This document shows positions 36,239-45,364 of a DNA stretch of 64,000 nucleotides, in pieces. The stretch is from NCBI GenBank assembly GCA_022010055.1, contig CP091737.1:1674001-1738000 (forward strand). The letters are read 5' to 3'. The translations under genes were made by a program, and so were the position numbers. This DNA is from Treponema sp. GTDB lineage: Bacteria > Spirochaetota > Spirochaetia > Treponematales > Treponemataceae. The number at the start of each line of letters is the position of its first letter. The stretch's first letter is position 1. The notes under the pieces were generated by a model, which ran no database searches, had not been told where the DNA came from, and worked only from the letters and a program-made list of their open reading frames with translations.

Positions 36239-39200
36239 TTATTTCAACCATGCTGTATCTTCACCGATTTTTCCAGAACCGTTCAGAACATAAACCCGCA
36301 TATTTCCCTGGTCTGTACAACCCGAAGTAGAAAGGCTTCCGCCGGCAGAAACAATCTTTGTGTCACCGGTAATCGCATCAACATAAGTTCCGGCAGGAAT
36401 ATTCGTAAATTCTGTATCTCCGCTGATTGTCACAAGAACAAAACTGTCCGTTCCGCCCTTAGTATAACGACGTTTAAAAGCAATTCCGTTAGAACCGCAG
36501 TCCTTGTCGGAATACTGTCCTTTCTGCAAAGCAGGAATTTCACGCCGAATCCTGTTCAAACGCTGAAGATGCCTTGCAAGCGGATGATTCAGTGTTTCTG
36601 CCATTGCACCGGTCGCGTCTGACCATTCGCTGAAATCAGTCGTTTTTACACTTCCTTCAATATGGTCGCCAAAGTAAGCGCGTCCAGTTTTATTCAACGG
36701 CATAATCGGTCCTTTATCAATGATCGCGCCACGCTTAAAAGCAACTTCCGAGCCGTAATAAATACATGGAATTCCCCGGAAAGTAAACATCAAATCCATA
36801 TTTTCCGCCCAGCAGTCATCGCTTTTTTGATAACGTTGCTCAAACTGGTCTCCCGGGCCATAGTCATGACTGTCTACATACACAACATTCCATGTAGCAT
36901 CGTTGTAATACTTGTCTCCGCCTCGAACACTGTAAGCACCATTTGCGCTGCCAAAATTCCAGTGCATTGGAAAATCAATCACATCAAGACCAGAATGCCT
37001 TGAATAATCCGGTTCGTGATAGTCGTTTCCTTCAAGAAGATGGTTTTTGCTTTCAGGCCTGTTTGAACGGACTTCCGTTGTAGCCATTCCCTGCTTCTGC
37101 ACAGCAAGCGCATTTACCGGTGTCTTTGTTCCGCCGTCTTTTGTCGGACGGGTCCAATAATCAAGATTATTAAGAACCGCCTGCTCATCTTTTTCAGTTT
37201 CAGTCGATTCCGGATATATTATCACACCTTCAAACTGGTCTTCATCGTCCATTGTAAAGCCATAATTATCATCATCCTTCCATGTGTAGAAATACGGTGA
37301 AAGGTTTTCAACGTTTCCGCGGTAGGTCACATCAGAAGATTTTGCGCAGATTTCCGTAAACATATAAAAATTTTCATTTCCACAGGCGGCGGCAGCTTCC
37401 TTAAACCTGTCGTTCAAATAATAATTGAATTCAAGGCGGCTCAAGTGTTTTCCAGTATCAATGCGGAACGCGTCAACACCCATTTCAATATATTTTGAAT
37501 AGGCATCTCCGATATATTTAAGAACTTTTGGATTTTCAGTATTCAGATCAACGCAGTCTCCTGCCATCTGAAAAAACTGAACGCTAAAATTATCCCAGTT
37601 TCCAAATCCAAAGTGATGGAAGTAGTTTCTGTAATCGTGGTTCTGGTAGTCAGTATTCTTCATAAGCGCAAGCCGCGAGCCATACTGATCAGCTGGCTTC
37701 ATATCCCAGTACGAAGGAAACTGTTTTTCAAGCTCAGAATCCTTGCAGAATTTAAGGCACGCATTAATGTCCGCAAGGTCAGCAGAATAGTCTTTTTCAA
37801 ACATAGGACAAAGGTTTGTTTCTCCAAAATTTCCAACATGATTGAACACAACATCCAGAACCAGCTTCATTCCGCGGCTATGAACTTCATCTATCAGCCT
37901 CTGAAAATCCACATCGCTTGATTCATAACGCGGATCAACTTTACTGAAGTTCATCGCATGATAGCCATGATAATCAAGACCGGAACAGTTTTCTACAACC
38001 GGAGTAATCCATACGGCAGAAAATCCAAGGGCTTTTATGTAGTCAAGTTTTTCTATAAGGCCTTTGAAGTCTCCGCGCCATGCCGGGTCGTCAGCAGGAG
38101 TTTCTTCATTTTCATCCCAGCAGTGAACGTTATTTGAACTGTCGCCATCAAAGAAGCGTGTGGTCATTGCAAAATAAATAGTTTCTTCCCGGAAATCCGT
38201 AGAAATCAAATCCTGAACGGCAACTGTTTTTGTTTCCGAAGATTCTTCTCCATCATCATCCGTTACCGTCAAGATAATATCGCAAGTCGTTTTTATTTTT
38301 GGAAATTCAACTTCTATCTCAGATGTACCCTGACCGCTTTTTATATTTGCGCCGCCGGAAACCTTCCAGCTAAAAGCCTTGATTTCTCCATTCGGGTCAT
38401 AAGAAGATTTTCCGCTGAATTTCTTTATTTTTCCAAGTCCTACATTTACAGAACCGCTGATTACCGCAATAGGCGCAATATTTGAATTTGAAGTTGTAAG
38501 AACAAGGATTTTTTCTTCCGAGACATTTCCGCTTTTGTCCAAAACCTTGACTTTTAATTCGTGCGTTCCATTTTTTACAAACGCAGAATTCCATCTATAG
38601 GTTACGGTATCAATCTGACCGGTCATTGAAACATCAACAGGAATTTTGTCATCAATATAAATCTGCGCCTTAGAAAGCATTTTATTATCAGTCGCAGTTA
38701 TGGTTATGATTACTTCGCCGGAAACAGTTCCGTCTGCGCCACACTCAATTCCTGTAATTTCAGGACTTACAAAATCCGCAGGGTCGTCATCATGCCACAG
38801 GGCTTTTGAATACCACCATTCTCCAGCACCCGGCAAAATCAAATCGGAAGTCTGTCCTGAACCTTTATTGCTAAATATAACATTTTCCGCCTCAACAGGA
38901 AGCTCATATTTATACCAGCCATCCCGACCATCTTTTTCCATTTCAACACCAGGCCAGTTTCCGCCTGTAAAATTTTTTGCAGGATCTTTAGACCATGCCC
39001 AGATTGTAGTGTATTTTTCAATGTGAAGAATAATCTTGTTCAGAACTGCGCCTACAGTTCCTATATCGTTTACTTTACCGCTCTCAAAAACAACCTCTTT
39101 TGATTTTACAACTTTGCCATCCTGAATAAAATATACACGCCACAAACCTGGCGCAATTCCGTCTATAAACCCTTCCGCGGAAGAAAAAACTTTAGGCTCA

Positions 39201-39874
39201 GACAACGGGTCACAAACCTGAACAGTGTAACCGCCGTCAAGAATCGCTGAAAATTTAAGCCCCGCAGTCTGAAAAGCATAATCAGAAGGAACAGAAAATT
39301 CTCCCTGCTTAAAATCTCTTGCGATTTTGTTTGAATCCACCAGACTCGCATGAACATTTATAGAAGAAATAAGTTTTTTTATTTTTTCAGTATCCGATGC
39401 GCTTACAGACGAAACATCATGCCCAAGACTATGCAAAGAATAAAAGACATTTCCAATAGCGGTTGTAGACCAGTCAATGTAAACAGAATTTTCTCCTGCC
39501 TTGATGTCACAAATATTCCGCATTGTTACAGTTCCAATCTTTTTCTTTGCTTCATCTTTTGCTTGAACAGTAACGATTCTGTTTTTTCCAACCGGAACAT
39601 TTTTAATGGAGATACCCGAAGCTTTGCCGTCAACAACTGCCACATTCACAAAAGGCTCGTCCTCTTCTTTTATTCCTGTTCCTGATACTGTAAGGCTTGC
39701 ATATTTTATGGAAGGAATATCCAGCTTTCTTCCAGAACTGTCTTCACAAACAGAAAGAGAGCCGAAGTTTTTATTGACAAAATTTTCATCTGAAGAAGAA
39801 TCCAGCACATTCATGCAGCCAAAAACAGAAAACATAACTGCGCAAACAGCGAAAGTTCTTAAAACTTTTTTCAT
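36239..39874 (-). CDS. Multidomain GH13 alpha-amylase lipoprotein (intact)
   Basis: This 1,211-residue enzyme has a lipobox (FSVFGC, Cys20). The shared N-terminal module covers residues ~36-270 (VPVGKNRIVTVQ, VQVCDPLSE, IAPGLW). A CBM26-like starch-binding domain follows at ~285-370 (TTIWAWSKDP, WPGVEM, VIFSNKGSGQTSDL), then an Ig-like domain and a PKD-like domain (~470-555). The GH13 catalytic domain runs from ~560 to the end, with all four conserved regions: LVLDVVFNHVG, GVDAFRIDTGKH, MFTEI and VVYVDSHDYG. It should hydrolyse alpha-1,4 glucans at the cell surface. AAGGTTGG precedes the ATG, as in its paralogue at 43583. Confidence 0.92.
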   Translation of the reverse strand: MKKVLRTFAVCAVMFSVFGCMNVLDSSSDENFVNKNFGSLSVCEDSSGRKLDIPSIKYASLTVSGTGIKEEDEPFVNVAVVDGKASGISIKNVPVGKNRIVTVQAKDEAKKKIGTVTMRNICDIKAGENSVYIDWSTTAIGNVFYSLHSLGHDVSSVSASDTEKIKKLISSINVHASLVDSNKIARDFKQGEFSVPSDYAFQTAGLKFSAILDGGYTVQVCDPLSEPKVFSSAEGFIDGIAPGLWRVYFIQDGKVVKSKEVVFESGKVNDIGTVGAVLNKIILHIEKYTTIWAWSKDPAKNFTGGNWPGVEMEKDGRDGWYKYELPVEAENVIFSNKGSGQTSDLILPGAGEWWYSKALWHDDDPADFVSPEITGIECGADGTVSGEVIITITATDNKMLSKAQIYIDDKIPVDVSMTGQIDTVTYRWNSAFVKNGTHELKVKVLDKSGNVSEEKILVLTTSNSNIAPIAVISGSVNVGLGKIKKFSGKSSYDPNGEIKAFSWKVSGGANIKSGQGTSEIEVEFPKIKTTCDIILTVTDDDGEESSETKTVAVQDLISTDFREETIYFAMTTRFFDGDSSNNVHCWDENEETPADDPAWRGDFKGLIEKLDYIKALGFSAVWITPVVENCSGLDYHGYHAMNFSKVDPRYESSDVDFQRLIDEVHSRGMKLVLDVVFNHVGNFGETNLCPMFEKDYSADLADINACLKFCKDSELEKQFPSYWDMKPADQYGSRLALMKNTDYQNHDYRNYFHHFGFGNWDNFSVQFFQMAGDCVDLNTENPKVLKYIGDAYSKYIEMGVDAFRIDTGKHLSRLEFNYYLNDRFKEAAAACGNENFYMFTEICAKSSDVTYRGNVENLSPYFYTWKDDDNYGFTMDDEDQFEGVIIYPESTETEKDEQAVLNNLDYWTRPTKDGGTKTPVNALAVQKQGMATTEVRSNRPESKNHLLEGNDYHEPDYSRHSGLDVIDFPMHWNFGSANGAYSVRGGDKYYNDATWNVVYVDSHDYGPGDQFEQRYQKSDDCWAENMDLMFTFRGIPCIYYGSEVAFKRGAIIDKGPIMPLNKTGRAYFGDHIEGSVKTTDFSEWSDATGAMAETLNHPLARHLQRLNRIRREIPALQKGQYSDKDCGSNGIAFKRRYTKGGTDSFVLVTISGDTEFTNIPAGTYVDAITGDTKIVSAGGSLSTSGCTDQGNMRVYVLNGSGKIGEDTAWLK

Positions 39875-39990
39875 TTTTCCAACCTTATTTTTTTGATTTT
39901 AAAAACGACATACTCATCGTCCGACAAAGCGTTATTTTACTTAACGCAGAAGACATATTTTTTACATACACCCTCTGCGGCATGATTCAA

Positions 39991-41535
39991 TTACTTTAAA
40001 TACGGACTGCTTCCCGTAATTTTTCCCGGCGCAGGAGTTTTTGCTGTGGAAAGAACATAAATTCTTGCATTTCCCTTGCCTGAACAAGAGGCTGTTATCG
40101 AACCGCCTTCTGAAATTGTCTTAGAATCGCCGGTTACAACATCTGTGTAAGTTCCGCCCGGAAGTCCGCTGAATATCGCATCGCCGGAAATTGAAACTAA
40201 AACAAAACTGTCTGTTGAATCATCAGTAAAACGGCGTTTAAATGACATTTCGCCGGAACAACCTTCGTTTGAATACTGACCTTTCTGCAATGCAGGAATT
40301 TCACGGCGAATTTTATTTAAATGGGAAAGATGCTTTGAAAGCGGACTTTCAAGAGTTGCCTTCATACTGCCGGTCGCATTTGACCATTCACCGAAACCAG
40401 AAACCTGCACGCTTCCTTCAATATTGTCGCCGTAATATGCACGGCCTGTTGTTGACAAAGGAGCAGAAGATCCTTTATCGCATGGCGCACCTGCCATAAA
40501 TTCAATTTCTGAACCGTAGTACAGGCACGGAATACCGCGGAATGTCCACATGTATGTCATATTTTCTGCCCACGCCTCAGTTCCGCCTCCATAGCGGTTA
40601 TCCATATTCGGACCGTAATCGTGGCTGTCTACATATACAACATTCCATGTAGCATCGTTATAGTATTTATCATTCTGTCTTTGATTGTAAGCAGAACTTG
40701 CGTCACTGAAATTCCAGTGCATAGGGAAATCAATTACATCAAGACCAGATTTCTGTGAATAATCCGGCGTATGATAAGCGTTTCCGATAAGAGCATGGTT
40801 ATCAGAAGTCGGCTGATTGTTTACGCCCTGTCTGTTTTCATATTCGTAGCCTTCGTGAACGGCAACTGAATCGTCTGCACTGAAAGTTGTACGTTCTTTC
40901 CATGTGTAGAATGGCGTTGAAAGCGGTGCAACTCCGTGATTCCAAGTTTCGTTTACGCGCGTACAAACTTCGCCGAACATATAGAAGTTTTCTCCGCCCG
41001 CTTCTTTGAAAGCCGGAATAAAATGCCTGTTGAACATTACGCGGCTTACATGCTTTACAGTATCGATTCGGAATGCGTCTACACCCATATCAATGTATTT
41101 TGTATAAGCGTCGATAAGATATTTCTGAACGGCAGCGGCTTCTGTGTTCAAGTCAATACAGTCTTCGTGAATTGTTCCCGACTGGCAAGTTTCGTCTTCC
41201 CAGTTTCCAAGCCATTCGGTATGGAATTTTTCCGGGTCAAAGAGCCGCAAGTCCGGCCATTGACATCCGTAATAAGCTCTGCCTTCTTTATTAAAACCTT
41301 TTTGAACGCCCCAGTCAGACAAATCAGGATTCCAAGAAAGCGTAGGCTTCTCTTTTTGCCACAAATCACCGTTGTACCAGGCTTTTCCACTTTTAGGCTC
41401 AACATCAAGTCCGTTGTATTCAAAATTAGGATTATACTCATCGTAATAGTTTATTTCATTGCTCATTCCCCAATACTGATTGTCACGGTCGCCCCAATAT
41501 TTAGGAACAAGAAATTTTTCAATCCGAAACGGCAA
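39991..41535 (-). CDS. GH13 alpha-amylase lipoprotein (second paralogue), C-terminal catalytic fragment
   Basis: This frame carries the rest of the catalytic domain begun at 43583: GVDAFRIDTVKHVSR with the nucleophile, MFGEV and VVYVDSHDYG, then the C-terminal beta domain. One base missing near 41535 separates it from the upstream frame; the joined reading is VLNHSLPFRIEKFLVPKYWG. There is no ribosome site or start of its own. The repaired protein has about 1,197 residues and is a close paralogue of the intact enzyme at 36239-39874. Confidence 0.85.
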   Translation of the reverse strand: MPFRIEKFLVPKYWGDRDNQYWGMSNEINYYDEYNPNFEYNGLDVEPKSGKAWYNGDLWQKEKPTLSWNPDLSDWGVQKGFNKEGRAYYGCQWPDLRLFDPEKFHTEWLGNWEDETCQSGTIHEDCIDLNTEAAAVQKYLIDAYTKYIDMGVDAFRIDTVKHVSRVMFNRHFIPAFKEAGGENFYMFGEVCTRVNETWNHGVAPLSTPFYTWKERTTFSADDSVAVHEGYEYENRQGVNNQPTSDNHALIGNAYHTPDYSQKSGLDVIDFPMHWNFSDASSAYNQRQNDKYYNDATWNVVYVDSHDYGPNMDNRYGGGTEAWAENMTYMWTFRGIPCLYYGSEIEFMAGAPCDKGSSAPLSTTGRAYYGDNIEGSVQVSGFGEWSNATGSMKATLESPLSKHLSHLNKIRREIPALQKGQYSNEGCSGEMSFKRRFTDDSTDSFVLVSISGDAIFSGLPGGTYTDVVTGDSKTISEGGSITASCSGKGNARIYVLSTAKTPAPGKITGSSPYLK

Positions 41536-43583
41536 CTGTGGTTCAAAACTATATCCTGAATGATTTTTATTCCTTTGGCATGCGCCGCATTTATCAAATC
41601 CTGATATGTCGCTCCGGCAGATTCCAGACGAGGATCAATTTTTGTCATGTCCCAGGCATGATAGCCATGAAAGTCATAATCAGAACGGTTCAAAACAGGC
41701 GGAGTAATCCAAATCGCACTGAAGCCCAACGCCTTGATGTAGTCAAGTTTTTCAATCAGACCTTTAAAATCACCACGCCACGGATAGTCGCCGTTATCAC
41801 GGTTACCAGAAGAATCATCACTTCTGCACCAACGGTTATTAGAAGAATCACCATCATAGAAACGCGCCGTCATAAGGAAGTAGATTGTTTCTTCGCGGAA
41901 GTCGTTTGAAACTTTGTCCTTAACAGTAACAGTAATCTTTGTTTCCTCAGAATCCAAGCCTTCATCATCTGTAACAACAAGAGAAATTGTAAAGCTGCCT
42001 TCTGAATCTGGAGCTTTCACAGTGATATTTTCAGATGTTTCTGAACCGGTAATAATAGTCGCGCCAACAACTTTCCACTTGTAACCAGCAACAGTTCCGT
42101 TTTTATCGCTCGAATTGCTTGCTGAATACACTTTTTCCGAACCTTTTGAAACTTTTATTGAGCCAGTTATTGAAGCCACCGGTCTGACATTCTCATTCTC
42201 TGTTACAACAGAAAGAGTTTTCGGTTCGCTTTTATTTCCGGCCGCATCATAGACAACCGCAGAAATTTTGTGTTCGCCATTTTTTGCAGAGGAAGAATCC
42301 CATTCAAAAACCAGGGAATCATTTAATGAACTAAAACTTTTTTCAGAAAATTTTACATCGTCAACAAATAGCTCTGCATTTTTTAATTTTTTATTATCAC
42401 TTGCAGTCAGCGTAAAAGTAACAGTCCCGGAAACAGGAGACGCAACATTCATCACTAAAGAATTTATTACAGGCGGCTCAGAATCATTCGGATTTTCTTC
42501 ATTCCAGACATTATCTTTAAACCACCATTCTCCAGCATTGCAGGAAAGGTTTCCTGTCTGATTTTGTGCGCCATTATTAAAAATCAAGTTGCATGCAGTT
42601 TTTTCAATTACAACATCAAACCATCCATCGCCATCAGAATCTACCATTAATTCTCCAGGCCACACACCAAAAAGTTTTTCTGATTCTGAAACCCACGCGT
42701 AAACATTAGTCCAGCCGGCAGATTTTTCAACATGAACTATAATTTTATCAGTTACTGAAGCAAAAGAAACAGAAGATTCCTTTCCAGAAGTGAATACCGC
42801 AGTTTTTTCAGAAACCTTTGTTCCTTCATTATCTAAAAGCAGAACTTTCCATTTTCCTGGCGCAATATTTTTTACAGTTCCGCCTGTTCCGCTCCCAGAG
42901 AAAACAGAAGAAGCCGGGTCGCATACTTGAATTTTAAAGTTTCCGTTGTCATTGCAGGTAAACGCAAGAGATGCAGGCTCCAAGACATAAGAAGAAGGCT
43001 TGTCTTTTAATGTTTTATTCTTAAAATCGGAGGCAAGGGATTCTGTATCTATCAAAAACGAAGAAACAGATTTGTCTATCAAACTGTCTATTATTTTTAC
43101 ATCATCTTTAGAAATGTTCGAAACCCCATATCCACTCTTATTCAATTCATAAAAGACATTTCCAAGCGCGGTGGTTTTCCAGTTTACGGAAACATTGACT
43201 GTTTTTCCAGCTTCCACATCGCAGACAGCGCGCATTGTTACACCGAAAATCTCATTTTTTGAAGAATCCAGGGCCTGAACCGTAATAATGCGATTTTTTC
43301 CAGCAGGGATATTGTCGATTGTAAGCGTTCCGCTGCCGTCTGTTACAGAAATATCTTTTGCAGAAGGTTCATGTCCGGAAGAAATTCCAGCGCCGGAAAC
43401 GCTCGCAGAGGCAAACTTCAAGGATTGAATATCAAGAGCCCGCTCAGAATCACTTTTAGAAACAACCAGCGAACCATATCCGCCAGAAGACACAACATCC
43501 CGGGCATTTTCTTCAAGCTCATTGTTGCAAGAACAAAATGCAAAAAGCACAATTGCTCCAATTGCGCACAAAACCTTTTTCAT
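41463..43583 (-). CDS. GH13 alpha-amylase lipoprotein (second paralogue), N-terminal fragment
   Basis: The lipoprotein signal (LFAFCSC) is followed by the shared N-terminal module (IPAGKNRIITVQ, IQVCDPAS, IAPGKW) and a CBM26-like domain (VYAWVSESEKLFG, WPGELM, LIFNNGAQNQTGNL). Ig-like and PKD-like domains come next, then the first half of GH13 (IQDIVLNHS). The domain order is identical to the 36239-39874 enzyme, so the two arose by tandem duplication. AAGTAAGGTTGGAAAA before the ATG is also conserved between them. The last ~25 residues are out of frame. Confidence 0.87.
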   Translation of the reverse strand: MKKVLCAIGAIVLFAFCSCNNELEENARDVVSSGGYGSLVVSKSDSERALDIQSLKFASASVSGAGISSGHEPSAKDISVTDGSGTLTIDNIPAGKNRIITVQALDSSKNEIFGVTMRAVCDVEAGKTVNVSVNWKTTALGNVFYELNKSGYGVSNISKDDVKIIDSLIDKSVSSFLIDTESLASDFKNKTLKDKPSSYVLEPASLAFTCNDNGNFKIQVCDPASSVFSGSGTGGTVKNIAPGKWKVLLLDNEGTKVSEKTAVFTSGKESSVSFASVTDKIIVHVEKSAGWTNVYAWVSESEKLFGVWPGELMVDSDGDGWFDVVIEKTACNLIFNNGAQNQTGNLSCNAGEWWFKDNVWNEENPNDSEPPVINSLVMNVASPVSGTVTFTLTASDNKKLKNAELFVDDVKFSEKSFSSLNDSLVFEWDSSSAKNGEHKISAVVYDAAGNKSEPKTLSVVTENENVRPVASITGSIKVSKGSEKVYSASNSSDKNGTVAGYKWKVVGATIITGSETSENITVKAPDSEGSFTISLVVTDDEGLDSEETKITVTVKDKVSNDFREETIYFLMTARFYDGDSSNNRWCRSDDSSGNRDNGDYPWRGDFKGLIEKLDYIKALGFSAIWITPPVLNRSDYDFHGYHAWDMTKIDPRLESAGATYQDLINAAHAKGIKIIQDIVLNHSCRFGLKNFLFLNIGATVTISIGE

Positions 43584-43666
43584 TTTTCCAACCTTACTTT
43601 TAAATTACTTTTTAAATTTAATCCAATAATGCGGAAAGTTTTCCCGTCTTTCCGCATCCATTAATT

Positions 43667-43870
43667 AGCCCGAATGTCAATTTTTTTTTTTGCAAATTCT
43701 GAAAGAACGCTTTCGGCACATTTCCAATTTGCTCAGATGGATTTGGCTCGCGCTTCGCTTGTATTAATTCGGGTGCTTCGCACTTTAATTAATTCAATCG
43801 CCAAAAATCTTCACAAACTGTAAATCTGCCTAGGCTTTTATTTTTTTGCAAAAAACTCAACACTAGGGTT
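43667..43870. repeat. MITE-like intergenic repeat, copy A
   Basis: This 204-bp element is shared with 57573-57762. Long blocks are nearly identical, for example CCAATTTGCTCAGATGGATT and CAATCGCCAAAAATCTTCAC. It is bounded by imperfect terminal inverted repeats (AGCCCGAATGTC at one end, an AGGGTT end at the other, each followed inward by T/A-runs). Relative to copy B it has an extra ~15 bp (CGCTTCGCTTGTATT). Flanking TTAATT/TAATTA could be target duplication. It fills the gap between two amylase genes and has no coding capacity. Confidence 0.7.
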
Positions 43871-43872
43871 AA

Positions 43873-44961
43873 TTAGAATTCCACGCCGTAATCAGCAGGA
43901 TTTTTATCACTCACAAGAATTGGCTGGCTTGCAGTTCCACCAGCAAAAGTAACTTTTCCGCCGCTTACAGCCGCAGACGCTCCGTCGTACCAGTTGTAAA
44001 CCGTAGTTCCATCAGTGAACAAATCTTTTACGTCAACGCTAGATCCGCTGATTCCGATTGCAACCTTGCTTTCGCCGGCAGGGCCGCTGTAAGTTCGTTT
44101 TGTAGCCGAACCGGTTCCGGCGCCAACCGCAGGATTGAACTTGCGGAATGTTCCGACTTTGCCCCAGTGTCTTGCAGTTTCGCCAGTAGCGTCTGCCCAG
44201 TTGAAGTCGCCGCGGGTCATCATGTCTGTATCGCCACAGCCAGTGTATGCCAAGGGCCTGCTTGTTTCATCACCGTAATAGATTTGAACTCCGCCTGGCA
44301 AAAGTGTAAGCATTGTTCCAACCTCTGACTGATTAGATGCACGGCAAAGCCTTGTATCATGACTTGAAACATAGGTCAAAACATTGTTGCGGTTTCCATT
44401 TTCATCCGAATCGCCATTTTTGTTGATATTCAGATAACTTTCCCACGTGTTTGAACTTGGATAACTTGAAGAAGTTCCTGAACCAGCCGCGCCATTGAAA
44501 CTGAAGTTTATCATGCTGTCAAATTTTCCGGTTGTATAATAGTCGCCCTGACCAGCTGTAGAATTCCATCCAAAACATTCACCTGTCATCCAGAATGATT
44601 CATCCCAATCTGCAGCGCCTGTATCAGCACCATTATAAGTCTTATCTTTAGAAGAATCGTTTCTCCAGGCTTCAAGCGCTGCTTCACAGGCAACTTTTAA
44701 CTGTCCCCAACGGAATGGTTCAACATGTTTTGCAGTATCACATCGGAAACCGTCAATACCCAACTCGCGAACCCATGCAGAAAGCCATACAACCTGATAA
44801 TCAGCAGGGGCGATATTCTTGTCTGTTCTGTAGTCACCAGAATATCCGTTCCAGTCTGCATTTGCTACAGAAGGATTATAATATTTCGCTTTATAATCAT
44901 CGGAGTCAACATCTTTCCATTTTTTTACAAGAACAGGAGCCATGCCAACACTGCTAGTCAA
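43873..44961 (-). CDS. GH13 alpha-amylase lipoprotein (third), C-terminal fragment
   Basis: This fragment holds most of the catalytic domain: GIDGFRCDTAKHVEP (nucleophile Asp), WMTGECFGW (acid/base Glu) and LTYVSSHDTRL. A C-terminal beta domain ends GVEF. Reading joins the previous fragment near 44969, where LPDVN should continue as TELTSSVGMAP. This needs either one base removed or two restored, and the conserved LPD-x-N-TE pattern favours two missing bases. The nominal TTG start has no ribosome site. Confidence 0.82.
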   Translation of the reverse strand: MTSSVGMAPVLVKKWKDVDSDDYKAKYYNPSVANADWNGYSGDYRTDKNIAPADYQVVWLSAWVRELGIDGFRCDTAKHVEPFRWGQLKVACEAALEAWRNDSSKDKTYNGADTGAADWDESFWMTGECFGWNSTAGQGDYYTTGKFDSMINFSFNGAAGSGTSSSYPSSNTWESYLNINKNGDSDENGNRNNVLTYVSSHDTRLCRASNQSEVGTMLTLLPGGVQIYYGDETSRPLAYTGCGDTDMMTRGDFNWADATGETARHWGKVGTFRKFNPAVGAGTGSATKRTYSGPAGESKVAIGISGSSVDVKDLFTDGTTVYNWYDGASAAVSGGKVTFAGGTASQPILVSDKNPADYGVEF

Positions 44962-44962
44962 T

Positions 44963-45364
44963 TCAGTTTACGTCAGGCAACGCACCGCAGCTTCCGCCGT
45001 ATTCAGAACCAGAAGCGTAACCGAAAGAACGAATCCATGGACCAAACCAACTGGAATCCCAATAAATGTTCTCCCAGTTTACAGTATCGTTTGCCTCCCA
45101 TTTTCCACCAGTTTTTGCAAGCCAACCATTTTCTTTATGCTCTGTGTATCCATAGCTGAATGTAACCATGTCCTGGGTGTTGTTGTAGCCAACGTGATTC
45201 ATTACAACATCCATAATTACACGGATTCCCTTTGAATGGCACGCATTTACAAAAGTCCTGAGCTCTTCAACTGTACCCATGTTCTGATCCATGCTAGTCC
45301 AGTCAAGAGTATAATAGCCGTGGAACGCATAATGCGGGAACGCACCATTTTTCCGCCAACCCAT
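44963..45364 (-). CDS. GH13 alpha-amylase lipoprotein (third), middle fragment
   Basis: It continues the catalytic domain with RVIMDVVMNHVGYNN (conserved region I) and ends at LPDVN. It is joined to the N-terminal fragment by restoring one base in the T5 run at 45349-45353, giving HGWVGGKNGAFPHYAFHGYY. It is not an independent gene. Confidence 0.8.
   Translation of the reverse strand: MGWRKNGAFPHYAFHGYYTLDWTSMDQNMGTVEELRTFVNACHSKGIRVIMDVVMNHVGYNNTQDMVTFSYGYTEHKENGWLAKTGGKWEANDTVNWENIYWDSSWFGPWIRSFGYASGSEYGGSCGALPDVN

Noticed and set aside
39929..39947. Inverted repeat GCGTTA...TAACGC between two amylase genes as a terminator
   Set aside because: The stem is only 6 bp and no T-run follows on either strand.
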